Shown piece by piece: positions 43,795 through 52,487 of a stretch of DNA of 64,000 nt. Source of the stretch: CALJFL01 sp047633055 (GTDB lineage Bacteria; Pseudomonadota; Gammaproteobacteria; Pseudomonadales; Halieaceae); assembly GCA_047633055.1 (NCBI GenBank), contig JBLIEI010000007.1, positions 17,390 through 81,389 of the forward strand. The letters are read 5' to 3'. The notes below the pieces were generated by a model that was given only the letters and a program-made list of their open reading frames with translations, was not told the DNA's origin and did not search any database. Position numbers and translations under genes: made by a program. The first letter of the stretch is position 1, and the number at the start of each line of letters is the position of its first letter.

Positions 43795-46623
43795 CTAGTC
43801 GAGTGAACCTTCAACAATCCATCCTGCCCACCAGGCGTCCTGCGCTGAAGTACCCGGCTCTACCGCACCAACATAATCAGTCTGGTCAAAAACAAAGCCT
43901 GATCCATTGTCGATCGCTATAATTTCCGGTGCAACGACATTGGCAGCCCCGTCGGTAAGCGCATAAGCGTCATCGATCGTTACCGCATTTGCACCAGAAT
44001 TGATGTCAGTGTCGGCGTCACGCTTGTCATAGAAGCCGTCAACACAATCGCCCAGTACATTCACCAGGGTGACATCAGAGCTGATTATCAGCGAATCGTC
44101 GCCGTTAACGTCCGCATCATCGATACGAATACAGCCGGTATCAAAATCACGCACCGCTGAGTTATAGATTGCAGTGGTTAGTGCACCACGCAATCGCATA
44201 CCAGGCTGAGCGCCACTGCTGCTATCTACGGCATTGTTTACATCACTGCCCAGTATCAGCACGTTGGCAAGCACGGCCGTTGTTTCCGGCACATACTCAT
44301 CGTCGCTAGAGTTCGCCTCAATACCGCGCGGATCGTTACTGCCCGTAGGGACAGATTTGTTCGGGTTTTTACGAACGATGGCGTACTGGATGTTCCCCAT
44401 ATAGCCCTCATCGAAGTCGATGTCATCATCGTCGTTGTTGGTGAGCACTGCGTAGCGAACGTTTACCGTGCCACCAAACCATTCAATACCGTCGTCGAGG
44501 TTACCGTGAACCTGAATGTACTCAACGGTAGTACCGTGGCCGACGCCTTGCATGGTGAGCCCGTTGATTTCATTATTGGGTCCCGCAACCAGGCCGCCTT
44601 CTGCGATGCGCACATAGCGCAGCATGCCGCTGTTATCGGCAGGATCATTACCGCCGTAGTTACCAACAACCGTACCGCCCTCACCCACAACGTTACAGAC
44701 TGTTCCGCTGCCGAAACAGGCGCCGGTGCCACCCTGGCCATACTGCGGAGCGAACCCCTGGATGATGATACCGCCCCACTCACCTTCGCCGTCAAGATCA
44801 TCGTCAGTGACACTGCTAAACGTGATTGGACTGGCCGCCGAACCTACCGCCATCAGTTTTGAACCACGAGTAACCAGCAGCGAGCCAGTATCAAACGCAC
44901 GAACATTAACTCCGGCGCGAACGGTCAGGGTCACACCCGCATCGCGGATGGCCTGCACGTCTGCGTCATTGTCTACCGTCTTATTACCGTCGCCCACCAG
45001 CACCTCGCCGTCCAGGCGCCACTCTACGCCGCTGACCAATGTATAGTCTTCATCAACGGTGCCGCTGATGGTGCAAACGGACGAATCGGTGTTGCAGGAC
45101 ACGAAGCTGGCCTCGGCAACGGCTTCTGAGCCACCGACAGTGCCAGGCAAGGTCCAGCCCTGCCACCAGGCGTCGCCCTGTGGATCTACCGCACCGATAA
45201 AGTCGGTTTGGTCAAAGACGAAACCAGAGCCATTGTTGACGGCATTGATCACTGGCGCTGAATCGAGCAGCGCGGCAGCTTCATTGATTGCCAACATCGC
45301 ATCATAGGTGATGGTTTGGGAGCTGACGTTGTCCTCAGAATCGGCTTCGCGCTTGGCGTAGAAACCATCCTCACAGTCACCAAGAATGTTTACCAGAGTA
45401 ATGTCAGAAGAAATGATCAGTGAATCATCACCGTTCACATCTGCATCATCAATGCGCACACAGCCACTGTCAAAACCGCCGACTGCGCTGTTGTATATGC
45501 TAGTAGTCACTGCTCCTCGCAAGCGCATGCCAGGTTGGCGCCCGCTATCGGACCCTTCATTGTTCACTAAGGCACTACCAATGATGCTGACGTTAGCGAT
45601 TACAGCCTCGGTTTCGGGTACATATTCGTCGTCACTGGAGTTTGCCTCAATGCCTCTGGGGTCATTACTGCCGGTGGGAGTGTCCTTGTCTTTGGCCTTC
45701 TGGATAATCGCGTATTGGATGTTGCCCCGATAGCCTTCGTCATAATCTATGTCGTCGTCGTCGTTACCGGTCAGCACCAGGTAGCGTGCATCGACAGTAC
45801 CGCCAAACCACTCAACACCGTCGTCCAGATTATTGTGCACCTGCACATATTCGATGATCGTCCCGTGGCCAACACCCTGCAGCGTCAAACCATTGATTTC
45901 ATTGTTCGGACCAGCGACCAAACCACCCTCTGCGATGCGTACGTAGCGGAAAACGCCGCTATCGTCTGCCGGATCATTACCGCCGTAAACTGAAATGTCA
46001 GTACCGCCCTCGCCCTCTACATTACAGATTTCGCCATTACCGAAGCAGGCACCTGTGCCGCCCTGACCATACTGCGGAGCGAACCCCTGAACGATCAAAC
46101 CACCCCACTCTCCAAGGCCGTCGAAGTTATCGTCGAGGCTACTGAAAGTGATGGGAGAGTTAGCTGTGCCGTTGGCAATCATCCGTGAGCCCCTTGTTAC
46201 CAGCAAAGCGCCAGTATCAAAAGCGCGCACGTCGGTGCCGGGCTCTACGGTGAGGACTACGCCTGCGGCTTTAGCCGCGTCGACATCGGCTATTGTGTCG
46301 ACGGTCTGATTGCCATCGCCCACGGTTACCATTCCGTTCAAGCGCCATTCAACGGTGTTGATCAAGGTGTAGTCCTGATCGACACTGCCTTCCAGATTAC
46401 CTACCGAGCAATCATCATTAAAACTGACGAAACCGGCCTCTTCAACGAGATCACAATCACCGTCGCCTGGGCCAGGGTCCGGCGGATTAACCGGATCGCC
46501 GCCGTCTCCACCATCCGGGGCTTCAATATTGATGGTGACATCGTCTCCCTCACTACCACTGCTACAGCCAGTGATAAAAGCTATAGAGAGAAGGAACGTA
46601 ACGATAAGCTCTTTCTTTAACAT
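43795..46623 (-). CDS. Surface lipoprotein with two tandem beta-helix repeats of about 430 residues
   Basis: A 942-residue lipoprotein: signal FLLSIAFITGC with cysteine at residue 20, an acidic and glycine/proline-rich linker to residue 58, then two long homologous halves. Each half contains the ordered motifs EWRL-G, VGDGN-TVD, VRAFDTGxLLVTRGS, EWGGxIxQGFAPQYGQGG, RYVRIAEGGLVAGPNNEING, HxNLDDGxEWFGGTV, PTGSNDPRGIEANSSDDEYV, RIDDADVNGDDSLIISSD and GSGFVFDQTDxxGAV. The repetitive, glycine/asparagine-rich pattern suggests parallel beta-helices. It lies 91 bp downstream of the TonB receptor on the same strand, so I infer it is the receptor's surface-exposed partner. Confidence 0.8.
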   Translation of the reverse strand: MLKKELIVTFLLSIAFITGCSSGSEGDDVTINIEAPDGGDGGDPVNPPDPGPGDGDCDLVEEAGFVSFNDDCSVGNLEGSVDQDYTLINTVEWRLNGMVTVGDGNQTVDTIADVDAAKAAGVVLTVEPGTDVRAFDTGALLVTRGSRMIANGTANSPITFSSLDDNFDGLGEWGGLIVQGFAPQYGQGGTGACFGNGEICNVEGEGGTDISVYGGNDPADDSGVFRYVRIAEGGLVAGPNNEINGLTLQGVGHGTIIEYVQVHNNLDDGVEWFGGTVDARYLVLTGNDDDDIDYDEGYRGNIQYAIIQKAKDKDTPTGSNDPRGIEANSSDDEYVPETEAVIANVSIIGSALVNNEGSDSGRQPGMRLRGAVTTSIYNSAVGGFDSGCVRIDDADVNGDDSLIISSDITLVNILGDCEDGFYAKREADSEDNVSSQTITYDAMLAINEAAALLDSAPVINAVNNGSGFVFDQTDFIGAVDPQGDAWWQGWTLPGTVGGSEAVAEASFVSCNTDSSVCTISGTVDEDYTLVSGVEWRLDGEVLVGDGNKTVDNDADVQAIRDAGVTLTVRAGVNVRAFDTGSLLVTRGSKLMAVGSAASPITFSSVTDDDLDGEGEWGGIIIQGFAPQYGQGGTGACFGSGTVCNVVGEGGTVVGNYGGNDPADNSGMLRYVRIAEGGLVAGPNNEINGLTMQGVGHGTTVEYIQVHGNLDDGIEWFGGTVNVRYAVLTNNDDDDIDFDEGYMGNIQYAIVRKNPNKSVPTGSNDPRGIEANSSDDEYVPETTAVLANVLILGSDVNNAVDSSSGAQPGMRLRGALTTAIYNSAVRDFDTGCIRIDDADVNGDDSLIISSDVTLVNVLGDCVDGFYDKRDADTDINSGANAVTIDDAYALTDGAANVVAPEIIAIDNGSGFVFDQTDYVGAVEPGTSAQDAWWAGWIVEGSLD

Positions 46624-46713
46624 GATTTGCTTCCTGATCGATTAAGTATCGTTGCCAGTGCCGAGCATTGCGCTCTCACTCCCGGCGTCTAAACTGCCGT
46701 GTTAATACTATTG

Positions 46714-49700
46714 TTAAAACTCATATTTCAAACCCACACCAATTAAGGTGCCCGTCTGAAAACTCTCGATTGCGCCGCCGTTCTGTGAGAACTCAACGTT
46801 CTCGTTGAACAGATTCTTCACCGAAGCCTCGAAGGTGAATGATTCACCAAAGAGCTTCTCGTACGTAAGATCGACAATAACGCGCCCAACCTCTACCTCT
46901 GGTCCAATGGCTTCGCCACGGCTAATGCGAAAGATCCGGTCGTCAAAATAATTAACCAAAAGGGTGAATTTCTGCTCGGTCGGATAATGATCGAAACCAA
47001 GCTGAAAATTAGCTAACCACTCAGACTGGCCCTGCAGGACTCGGCCATTAGCTGCCTGCCCTTCGAGGCGCAAAGAGTCTTCAGACAACTCGACCTCAGA
47101 GTCGATATACGACAGGTTGCCACCCACAAACAGTAAGTAGTTGTCCTTATCGAGCAAATTCTTATTGACGTCGATTTCAACACCCATTAGATCGGCACTG
47201 TCCTGATTAAGAAAGGTGATGCCGCGCGCCGCGGATCCGGAGGCATCCGGAACGGCGCGCTCTATAGGCTGATCGATATCTTTCAGAAAGAAGGCCACGG
47301 AGATACTCTCGGAGTCAGAGAAGTAATATTCAGCGCGCACATCAAAATTCTCTATTGCCGAAACCAGTAGGTCCGGATTACCGAAAATCGGGTCATCCCA
47401 ATCTGGATCGAAGGACTGTGACTCTGATCGCTCGATCAGGCCCGGGTAGGATACGGTTTCGCTGTAGCCTGCACGGAACTGCAACTCTTCCGAGAAGCGC
47501 CAGGTAACATTTAACGCAGGGTACCAGTCGTCATGTTCCAGTAAATTAGCAGCACTTACCTCATTGGGATACGTGAGCTCCTGACTAAAGTCCTCAAATC
47601 TGGCGCCCAACGAAACGCTCCAGTCATCACCCAACTCTGTGTTAGTCGTCAGATAATAGGCTTGAATTTCCTCCGTGGAATCATAGGAATCAGTATCGGT
47701 AGTATTTGCAGCCAGGCGTATGCGATTGAGCGCGAAGTTGGAATAAGGTAATACGTCCTCCTCCAAATCCTGATCGATGCCCAGGGAAATGTCGCGTACG
47801 TCGCCAAGACGAACACCAAAACGATACTGCTCTACCTGGCGCTCCTTGTCCGACCAAAGGATGCCAACCTTAACTTCAGTGAGGTTGTTGCTGCCCCAGT
47901 CAAAGGGAATGGCATAGTCAGCGCCAAAGTCGACACTGTCCTCTGCAAGGTCTGACCAGCGTCGCTCGAATGCCGAGGTGGACAGATTGTCATTGAAGTA
48001 GGTGTATTGACGCCGGTCCGGCTCGTAGCGATCAGTGCGTGAATAGGCAATGCGCCAATCCAGTAAGTGCGGATTGCTACCGATATCAAATTCATTATGA
48101 CCGGTCAGGGACTGGGAAATAAACTCTCTTTCTACCCATTCAAGGATAGCACGGTCGATGCTATTGCCTTCTCGCTGCTCTATACCAGTCTCTTGTCTGG
48201 TGGTGTCATCGGAGCTACGCAGGATAGTCGTCTTACTCAAAATTTCGTTCGCCGCACCGTATTCGTATCCTGCCATAAGATAGCCTGTCAGCGAGGTTAT
48301 TTCCTGAGAACGCCTGTAGGTGCCGGTGGTCTCCAGCGCATTAGTCAGCTCGGCCTCGCCACGATCTCGCGTACTGCGGTCATAGCTGGCAGCTGCGTAG
48401 TAGCCCCACTCGTTGTCGCCTAAAAGCAGGCGGTCGCCAAACACGATAGTAGCGGAGCCATCGGGTAGGGCAGCCTTGTTTGAGATGTTGTAGTCATCCT
48501 GAAACTGTACACCCAGCCTTGCCGCATCGAGTTCAGACGTACAACGAATCGGATCGATGGCCGGGTCGCAAATCGTCAGGGATCGACCGCCATTGGTTGC
48601 GTTGACGACATTGCGAGGCAGATCACGTAAACCGCTATCAAAGCCCAACCAGTCATCATTGCTGCCGCCATACTTGATGATGTCGTCACCGGTAAAATCG
48701 GCATTTACCGCAAGCGAACCCGAAATTTCAAAAATACGATCATCGGGTAAACCCTTGGTCTCAATTTTAATCGAGCCGCCGGTGGTCGTCGCAAGTTGAT
48801 CCGGGGTGTACGACTTCTGGATCTCGATACCGCCAAGAATGGAGGTTGGGAACAGGTCCAATTGCACATCCCGCCGCTGAGGGTCGGTACTGGGCATCAA
48901 CAAACCATTAAGTGTGCTGGAAATGTAGCGCCCGTCCAGACCCCGAACGGTGGCGTATCTATTGTCAGTCACAGCGACCCCGGCAACACGATTCAGCGCA
49001 CCGGCAACATCTCCATCGCCAAATCTCTCCAACTGCGCAACATCAATGGCGTTGACGATGGACGTCGCGTAACGCTCTATGCTCGCAGAATCCTCAATGG
49101 GGTTAAAAACACCAAGCACAAACACTTCTTCGATCTGAGTGCCACTGAAGTCCTGCTCAGCGTTGATGTCCAGCAGTGTAAAGGTTGCGGTGACACCCAG
49201 GTCCGCCATCACTCTAACGTCCGAGGCAGTCGCAGATCTCAGCGACGGCTCACTGACCTCAACGTCATACAGGCCGCGCGGCACACGTAACTCGTAGATA
49301 CCTTTCGCATTGGTTTGCGTCGAGATAGCGGTGCCAAGTAAGTTAACCGAAGCATTGGCTATAGGGACGCCATCAGACCCAGTTACGCGGCCTGTTATAT
49401 AGCCGTTAGTCGAAGGCGTTTCCGGCCCAAAATTATAAACGGTGACCTCCGCTTCAGCGCTTTCCAAGTCAGTGAACGTGACGCTGACCTCTACTTCTTC
49501 ATTGGCAGCGGCGGAGAACTCGACAGCCAGGGACTGTTCGCCGCTTCCCAAAAAAAGCGTGTGAGAGCCGGCGTCAACATTTGCACTCAGACCACCTTGG
49601 CCGTCAGTTACGCCAAGAGCAAGCTTATCAAGCTTGACCGTAATCCCCGTCAGTGGCGCATCGTTGTAGAATGCGCGAAGGTAGAGATCTCCTGCCAGCG

Positions 49701-49755
49701 CCTGAAATGAAAACAGCGAAAGTACCGCTCCCATTGGAATAAAAAATTTCTTCAT
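46714..49755 (-). CDS. TonB-dependent receptor with carboxypeptidase-regulatory-like N-terminal domain
   Basis: A 1013-residue outer-membrane receptor. After the signal (MGAVLSLFSFQALA) comes an N-terminal region with GYITGRVTGSDGVPIANASV, the carboxypeptidase-regulatory-like fold. Then a plug domain (FGDGDVAGALNRVAGVAVTD and VRGLDGRYISSTLNGLLMPS) and a C-terminal barrel ending LIGVGLKYEF with terminal phenylalanine. The ATG at 49755 is preferred over a TTG 12 bases upstream. A Pho-box-like repeat with -10 (TAGGAT at 49862-49867) lies about 120 bp upstream, so phosphate control is likely. The following lipoprotein probably forms a complex with it. Ligand unknown; an organophosphate is an inference. 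Confidence 0.9.
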   Translation of the reverse strand: MKKFFIPMGAVLSLFSFQALAGDLYLRAFYNDAPLTGITVKLDKLALGVTDGQGGLSANVDAGSHTLFLGSGEQSLAVEFSAAANEEVEVSVTFTDLESAEAEVTVYNFGPETPSTNGYITGRVTGSDGVPIANASVNLLGTAISTQTNAKGIYELRVPRGLYDVEVSEPSLRSATASDVRVMADLGVTATFTLLDINAEQDFSGTQIEEVFVLGVFNPIEDSASIERYATSIVNAIDVAQLERFGDGDVAGALNRVAGVAVTDNRYATVRGLDGRYISSTLNGLLMPSTDPQRRDVQLDLFPTSILGGIEIQKSYTPDQLATTTGGSIKIETKGLPDDRIFEISGSLAVNADFTGDDIIKYGGSNDDWLGFDSGLRDLPRNVVNATNGGRSLTICDPAIDPIRCTSELDAARLGVQFQDDYNISNKAALPDGSATIVFGDRLLLGDNEWGYYAAASYDRSTRDRGEAELTNALETTGTYRRSQEITSLTGYLMAGYEYGAANEILSKTTILRSSDDTTRQETGIEQREGNSIDRAILEWVEREFISQSLTGHNEFDIGSNPHLLDWRIAYSRTDRYEPDRRQYTYFNDNLSTSAFERRWSDLAEDSVDFGADYAIPFDWGSNNLTEVKVGILWSDKERQVEQYRFGVRLGDVRDISLGIDQDLEEDVLPYSNFALNRIRLAANTTDTDSYDSTEEIQAYYLTTNTELGDDWSVSLGARFEDFSQELTYPNEVSAANLLEHDDWYPALNVTWRFSEELQFRAGYSETVSYPGLIERSESQSFDPDWDDPIFGNPDLLVSAIENFDVRAEYYFSDSESISVAFFLKDIDQPIERAVPDASGSAARGITFLNQDSADLMGVEIDVNKNLLDKDNYLLFVGGNLSYIDSEVELSEDSLRLEGQAANGRVLQGQSEWLANFQLGFDHYPTEQKFTLLVNYFDDRIFRISRGEAIGPEVEVGRVIVDLTYEKLFGESFTFEASVKNLFNENVEFSQNGGAIESFQTGTLIGVGLKYEF

Positions 49756-49877
49756 AGGTCGAATCAAACCACCCTAAAAAATTAGCACATATATTTTTAG
49801 TGAAGGCCGCCGCGCCAAAAAAAATCGCGCAGGCAAACCGCAAGATCACTCTATTGGGGGCATCCTACTGACCGGAG

Positions 49878-49895
49878 ATGACACTTAAATGACGC
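49878..49895 (-). promoter_or_regulatory. Pho-box-like site of the TonB receptor
   Basis: On the minus strand: GCGTCAT, TTAA, GTGTCAT. This matches the CTGTCAT-n4-CTGTCAT arrangement bound by PhoB. Ten bases further on is TAGGAT, a suitable -10 in place of a -35 element. The rest of 49756-50065 shows nothing else. Confidence 0.65.
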
Positions 49896-50065
49896 AAATG
49901 TTGCAGAATTGTTAAATTAGCGGACGTTGAGTCGCTATGTTGTTTCGTAGTTTAACGGTGGATATCGGCAGATAGAATCTGCCAGGATGAAACAGGTCTA
50001 ACCCTTGAAATACCAGTGCATTGGCATCGGGCTATGATTGAATCGCTGGGGGTAGAGCGTCAGAA

Positions 50066-50425
50066 TTAAAGTGTGTGGGTCACTGAACGGTAGCCGTTTG
50101 CGCATGATGAGCTAGCAACAAATTTCTCCAGGCGTCGATTTACGGCAGCCGTATCGTTGTCGGGAATTTCGAACATCAGACCATCGTAGTAGCCCAGCGC
50201 CTTCGAAAGGATATTACCGCGTTCATCCTCCGCAAACCCCTCCAGAACATTATGGGTACGGACGCCGTAGTCGTCCTCAGATAGGTAGCCAAGGGATTGT
50301 TCAGCAAGAACGCAGGCCATCTGCCGCGATGCCTGAAATTCTTCAGGTGCCAGCGACAGCGCCCACAGCGGCGCACTACTCATGAGTAGTGCCAGACCTA
50401 ACGCGCTTTTGAATGATATTTTCAT
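50066..50425 (-). CDS. Small exported protein, candidate Pho-regulon member
   Basis: A 119-residue exported protein with a signal (ALGLALLMSSAPLWALS). The mature part is mostly helical, with the pair of cysteines in RQMACVLAEQSLGYLSEDDY and SSSCANGYRS, probably a disulfide. I do not recognise it. A Pho-box-like repeat at 50499-50516 and -10 TACCTT are located 74 bp upstream. It lies upstream of the receptor gene on the same strand, more than 300 bp away. Confidence 0.65.
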   Translation of the reverse strand: MKISFKSALGLALLMSSAPLWALSLAPEEFQASRQMACVLAEQSLGYLSEDDYGVRTHNVLEGFAEDERGNILSKALGYYDGLMFEIPDNDTAAVNRRLEKFVASSSCANGYRSVTHTL

Positions 50426-50498
50426 AAATTTTCTAAACTGGACTCAGCGGTGCCAGTGCATCTATCAATCGATAAGAATGCGAAGGTAGCAAAGCTTC

Positions 50499-50516
50499 TT
50501 TACAAAAATATGACAG
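50499..50516 (-). promoter_or_regulatory. Pho-box-like site of the gene at 50066
   Basis: On the minus strand: CTGTCAT, ATTT, TTGTAAA. The first half is a perfect Pho half-site; the second keeps TGT and A. Ten bases downstream is TACCTT, a plausible -10. Confidence 0.6.
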
Positions 50517-50668
50517 GAATATTTCAATCATGAATAAGTGCGTGTAAAAAGGTCCCTACAATGTGTCCTGGCATGGCCTCACGTCATAAATGACATTTTT
50601 GTTACCGTTATATGAAATTGAGTGAAAGAGGGGGATAATAACATCCAGACAGAGATGGGAGACGACTC

Positions 50669-51001
50669 ATGGCTAGGTTTTATACGCACATCAGTGCTTT
50701 GGCGCTGCTCATGACGGTAGTGGTGCCTCACGTTATGGCCGAAGCAGACCGCGACTGCTTACTACAGGGCACCGTGCAGAAGGGCAGTGACGGAGAGTCA
50801 GGTAATACTGAGGTTAAATTTCATTCGATAGGCAAGTACGCTGAAGATTCCAATTGCAGAATTCGTCGTGACAAGAAAATAGAATTTAAATTACCCGATG
50901 ACCCGCGACTGCAAGATGCGCCCGATGGCAGTGAAGTAAAATACCGTTATCGCAGTAACAGTGAGCAACAGCAAACTGAACTGATCAGCATCGGGACATG
51001 A
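50669..51001 (+). CDS. Small exported protein A, paralogue of the gene at 51936
   Basis: A 110-residue exported protein with a signal (HISALALLMTVVVPHVMAE). The mature domain reads DCLLQGTVQKGSDGESGNTE, then KFHSIGKYAEDSNCRIRRDK, FKLPDD and a final VKYRYRS. Its two cysteines and the GTV, FHS and V-Y-Y positions match the similarly sized protein on the other side of phoB. Function unknown. No convincing Pho box lies before it. Confidence 0.7.
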   Translation: MARFYTHISALALLMTVVVPHVMAEADRDCLLQGTVQKGSDGESGNTEVKFHSIGKYAEDSNCRIRRDKKIEFKLPDDPRLQDAPDGSEVKYRYRSNSEQQQTELISIGT

Positions 51002-51104
51002 ATCCCGATTAGCTCCGACTAAGGCAATGCTCCGAGTCCGGAGCCCGATTTTTCGGACCTGCCCCACACCATTTTTCCAACGTTCCCTGCCGTTTTTTTT
51101 ACAA

Positions 51105-51122
51105 CTGTAATTTAACTGTCAC
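51105..51122 (+). promoter_or_regulatory. Pho box of phoB
   Basis: CTGTAAT, TTAA, CTGTCAC: two 7-bp half-sites 11 bp apart. The -10 TTTAAT at 51133-51138 starts 10 bases after it, within a palindrome GGTTATT-T-AATAACC (51128-51142). It lies 50 bp before the phoB start and suggests autoregulation. Confidence 0.75.
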
Positions 51123-51171
51123 ATTCTGGTTATTTAATAACCTTTGGATTGGTTTTAAGAGTTGCAGGGAG

Positions 51172-51912
51172 ATGAACGAACATACGGTACTAGTCGTCGA
51201 CGACGAATCCGCCATCCGCGACATGCTGCGCATGGTGCTGGATATTGCCGGGTTCGGTTTCACCGAAGCTGAGAATATTCAGGATGCCCATGTGCGAGTG
51301 CTGGAAGACAAGCCGGATATTATATTATTGGACTGGATGTTACCCGGTGGCAGTGGCATAGAGCTATTACGCCGCCTGAAGAGGGACGAGCATACTCGGG
51401 ATTTGCCCGTTATCATGCTGACGGCCAAAACCTCTGAAGACAATATCGTCCAGGGTCTGGATGTAGGCGCAGATGACTACATCACGAAGCCTTTTGCGCC
51501 CAGGGAATTGGTCGCTAGAATCAAATCACTGCTGCGACGCAGTGCGGTCGGGGAAAATGCCCAGCGCCTCCAGATGGCGGAGCTCGTACTCGATCAGGAA
51601 AGCCACAGAATATTTCTAGGTGAGGACGTCGTGGAAGCGGGCCCTACCGAGTATCGGTTATTACGCTTTTTTATGTCTCATCCTGAGCGAGCCTATTCAA
51701 GAGCCAACCTTTTAGACAGCGTTTGGGGGGTTAACGTGTATGTAGAGGAGCGCACCGTGGATGTACATATCCGACGCCTGCGGATGGCCCTGAAAACATC
51801 TACTTTAGACTACAGCCATCTCATCCAGACAGTACGCGGAACCGGCTATCGATTCTCATCGAGAGATTTGATGTCTGTGGACGCAGGTCGTCTTAACACA
51901 CAGGCGCTCTAA
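51172..51912 (+). CDS. phoB: PhoB-type response regulator
   Basis: A 246-residue OmpR/PhoB-family response regulator. Receiver residues are D10-D11, phosphoacceptor D54 in ILLDWMLP, T84 and K106 (DDYITKPFAP). The C-terminal winged helix ends VEERTVDVHIRRLRMALK and VRGTGYRFSS. Sequence is PhoB-like throughout. Its Pho box indicates it controls itself. No PhoR kinase gene follows: a convergent small-protein gene comes directly after, so its kinase must lie elsewhere. Surrounding genes with Pho boxes suggest a local phosphate-starvation regulon. Confidence 0.88.
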   Translation: MNEHTVLVVDDESAIRDMLRMVLDIAGFGFTEAENIQDAHVRVLEDKPDIILLDWMLPGGSGIELLRRLKRDEHTRDLPVIMLTAKTSEDNIVQGLDVGADDYITKPFAPRELVARIKSLLRRSAVGENAQRLQMAELVLDQESHRIFLGEDVVEAGPTEYRLLRFFMSHPERAYSRANLLDSVWGVNVYVEERTVDVHIRRLRMALKTSTLDYSHLIQTVRGTGYRFSSRDLMSVDAGRLNTQAL

Positions 51913-51935
51913 ATCCGGCGAGGCAACTGGCCTCC

Positions 51936-52268
51936 TCAGTAACTCACGTCCATTAGCTGCCACTGTGGTTTTCCCGTATCCGGTTGCTGGTAGTGATATC
52001 GAACTTTACTACCGGCGGGAACATTTTCTATCAGCGCATTTTTGGGCTCTTTAAAAGCCATTTTGCTGCGTTTGTTGAGTTTACAACTTTCCGGGCCAGC
52101 TGCATCTTTGGCGGAATGAAAGTCAATATAGACACTGGTCCCGTTCTCGACATCGCTCTTGCCTTTAACCGTACCCTCTACGATGCAATCCTGGGTGCTT
52201 CCCGCCATTGCATTGAGGGCCATTAGCAGCAATCCCAAACCTGCCACCAGACTTGTTTTTAATTTCAT
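51936..52268 (-). CDS. Small exported protein B, paralogue of the gene at 50669
   Basis: A 110-residue exported protein, signal VAGLGLLLMALNAMA. The mature domain reads DCIVEGTVKGKSDVENGTSV, then DFHSAKDAAGPESCKLNKRS, FKEPKN, and VRYHYQQPD, parallel to the protein at 50669 in length, both cysteines and motif order. AAGGAG precedes the ATG. It converges on phoB and lies head-to-head with the DUF1439-like gene. Function unknown. Confidence 0.72.
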   Translation of the reverse strand: MKLKTSLVAGLGLLLMALNAMAGSTQDCIVEGTVKGKSDVENGTSVYIDFHSAKDAAGPESCKLNKRSKMAFKEPKNALIENVPAGSKVRYHYQQPDTGKPQWQLMDVSY

Positions 52269-52337
52269 AATTTCATCTCCTTGGGGTCATTTTCTGACGT
52301 ACAATCGTGTTGGTTTTAGAAGCCAAGAAACAAGTTT

Positions 52338-52355
52338 CTGTCACAAAGCTGCAAC
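52338..52355 (+). promoter_or_regulatory. Pho-box-like site, distal
   Basis: CTGTCAC, AAAG, CTGCAAC lies between the divergent genes at 52268 and 52488, 70 bp from the left start. It is oriented toward the right gene but could serve either one. Confidence 0.5.
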
Positions 52356-52421
52356 ATTTGCGCTGTAAGTCTTTGATTATAGTAACCAGAGGCGTCACCC
52401 CGGCGCTATCTTGCAACCAAA

Positions 52422-52439
52422 TTGTCATAAATAATTCAC
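52422..52439 (+). promoter_or_regulatory. Pho-box-like site of the DUF1439-like gene
   Basis: TTGTCAT, AAAT, AATTCAC, with -10-like TACGCT at 52449-52454 nine bases on. It lies 49 bp before the start at 52488. The second half-site is weak. Confidence 0.5.
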
Positions 52440-52487
52440 AATAACGCTTACGCTAACCGCGGCCATTGGCTCGCTGAGAACTGCCGC

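Noticed and set aside
50569..50640. Pho box before the gene at 50669
   Set aside because: Only one GTCAT half-site is visible; no second half at 11-bp spacing with a suitable -10.
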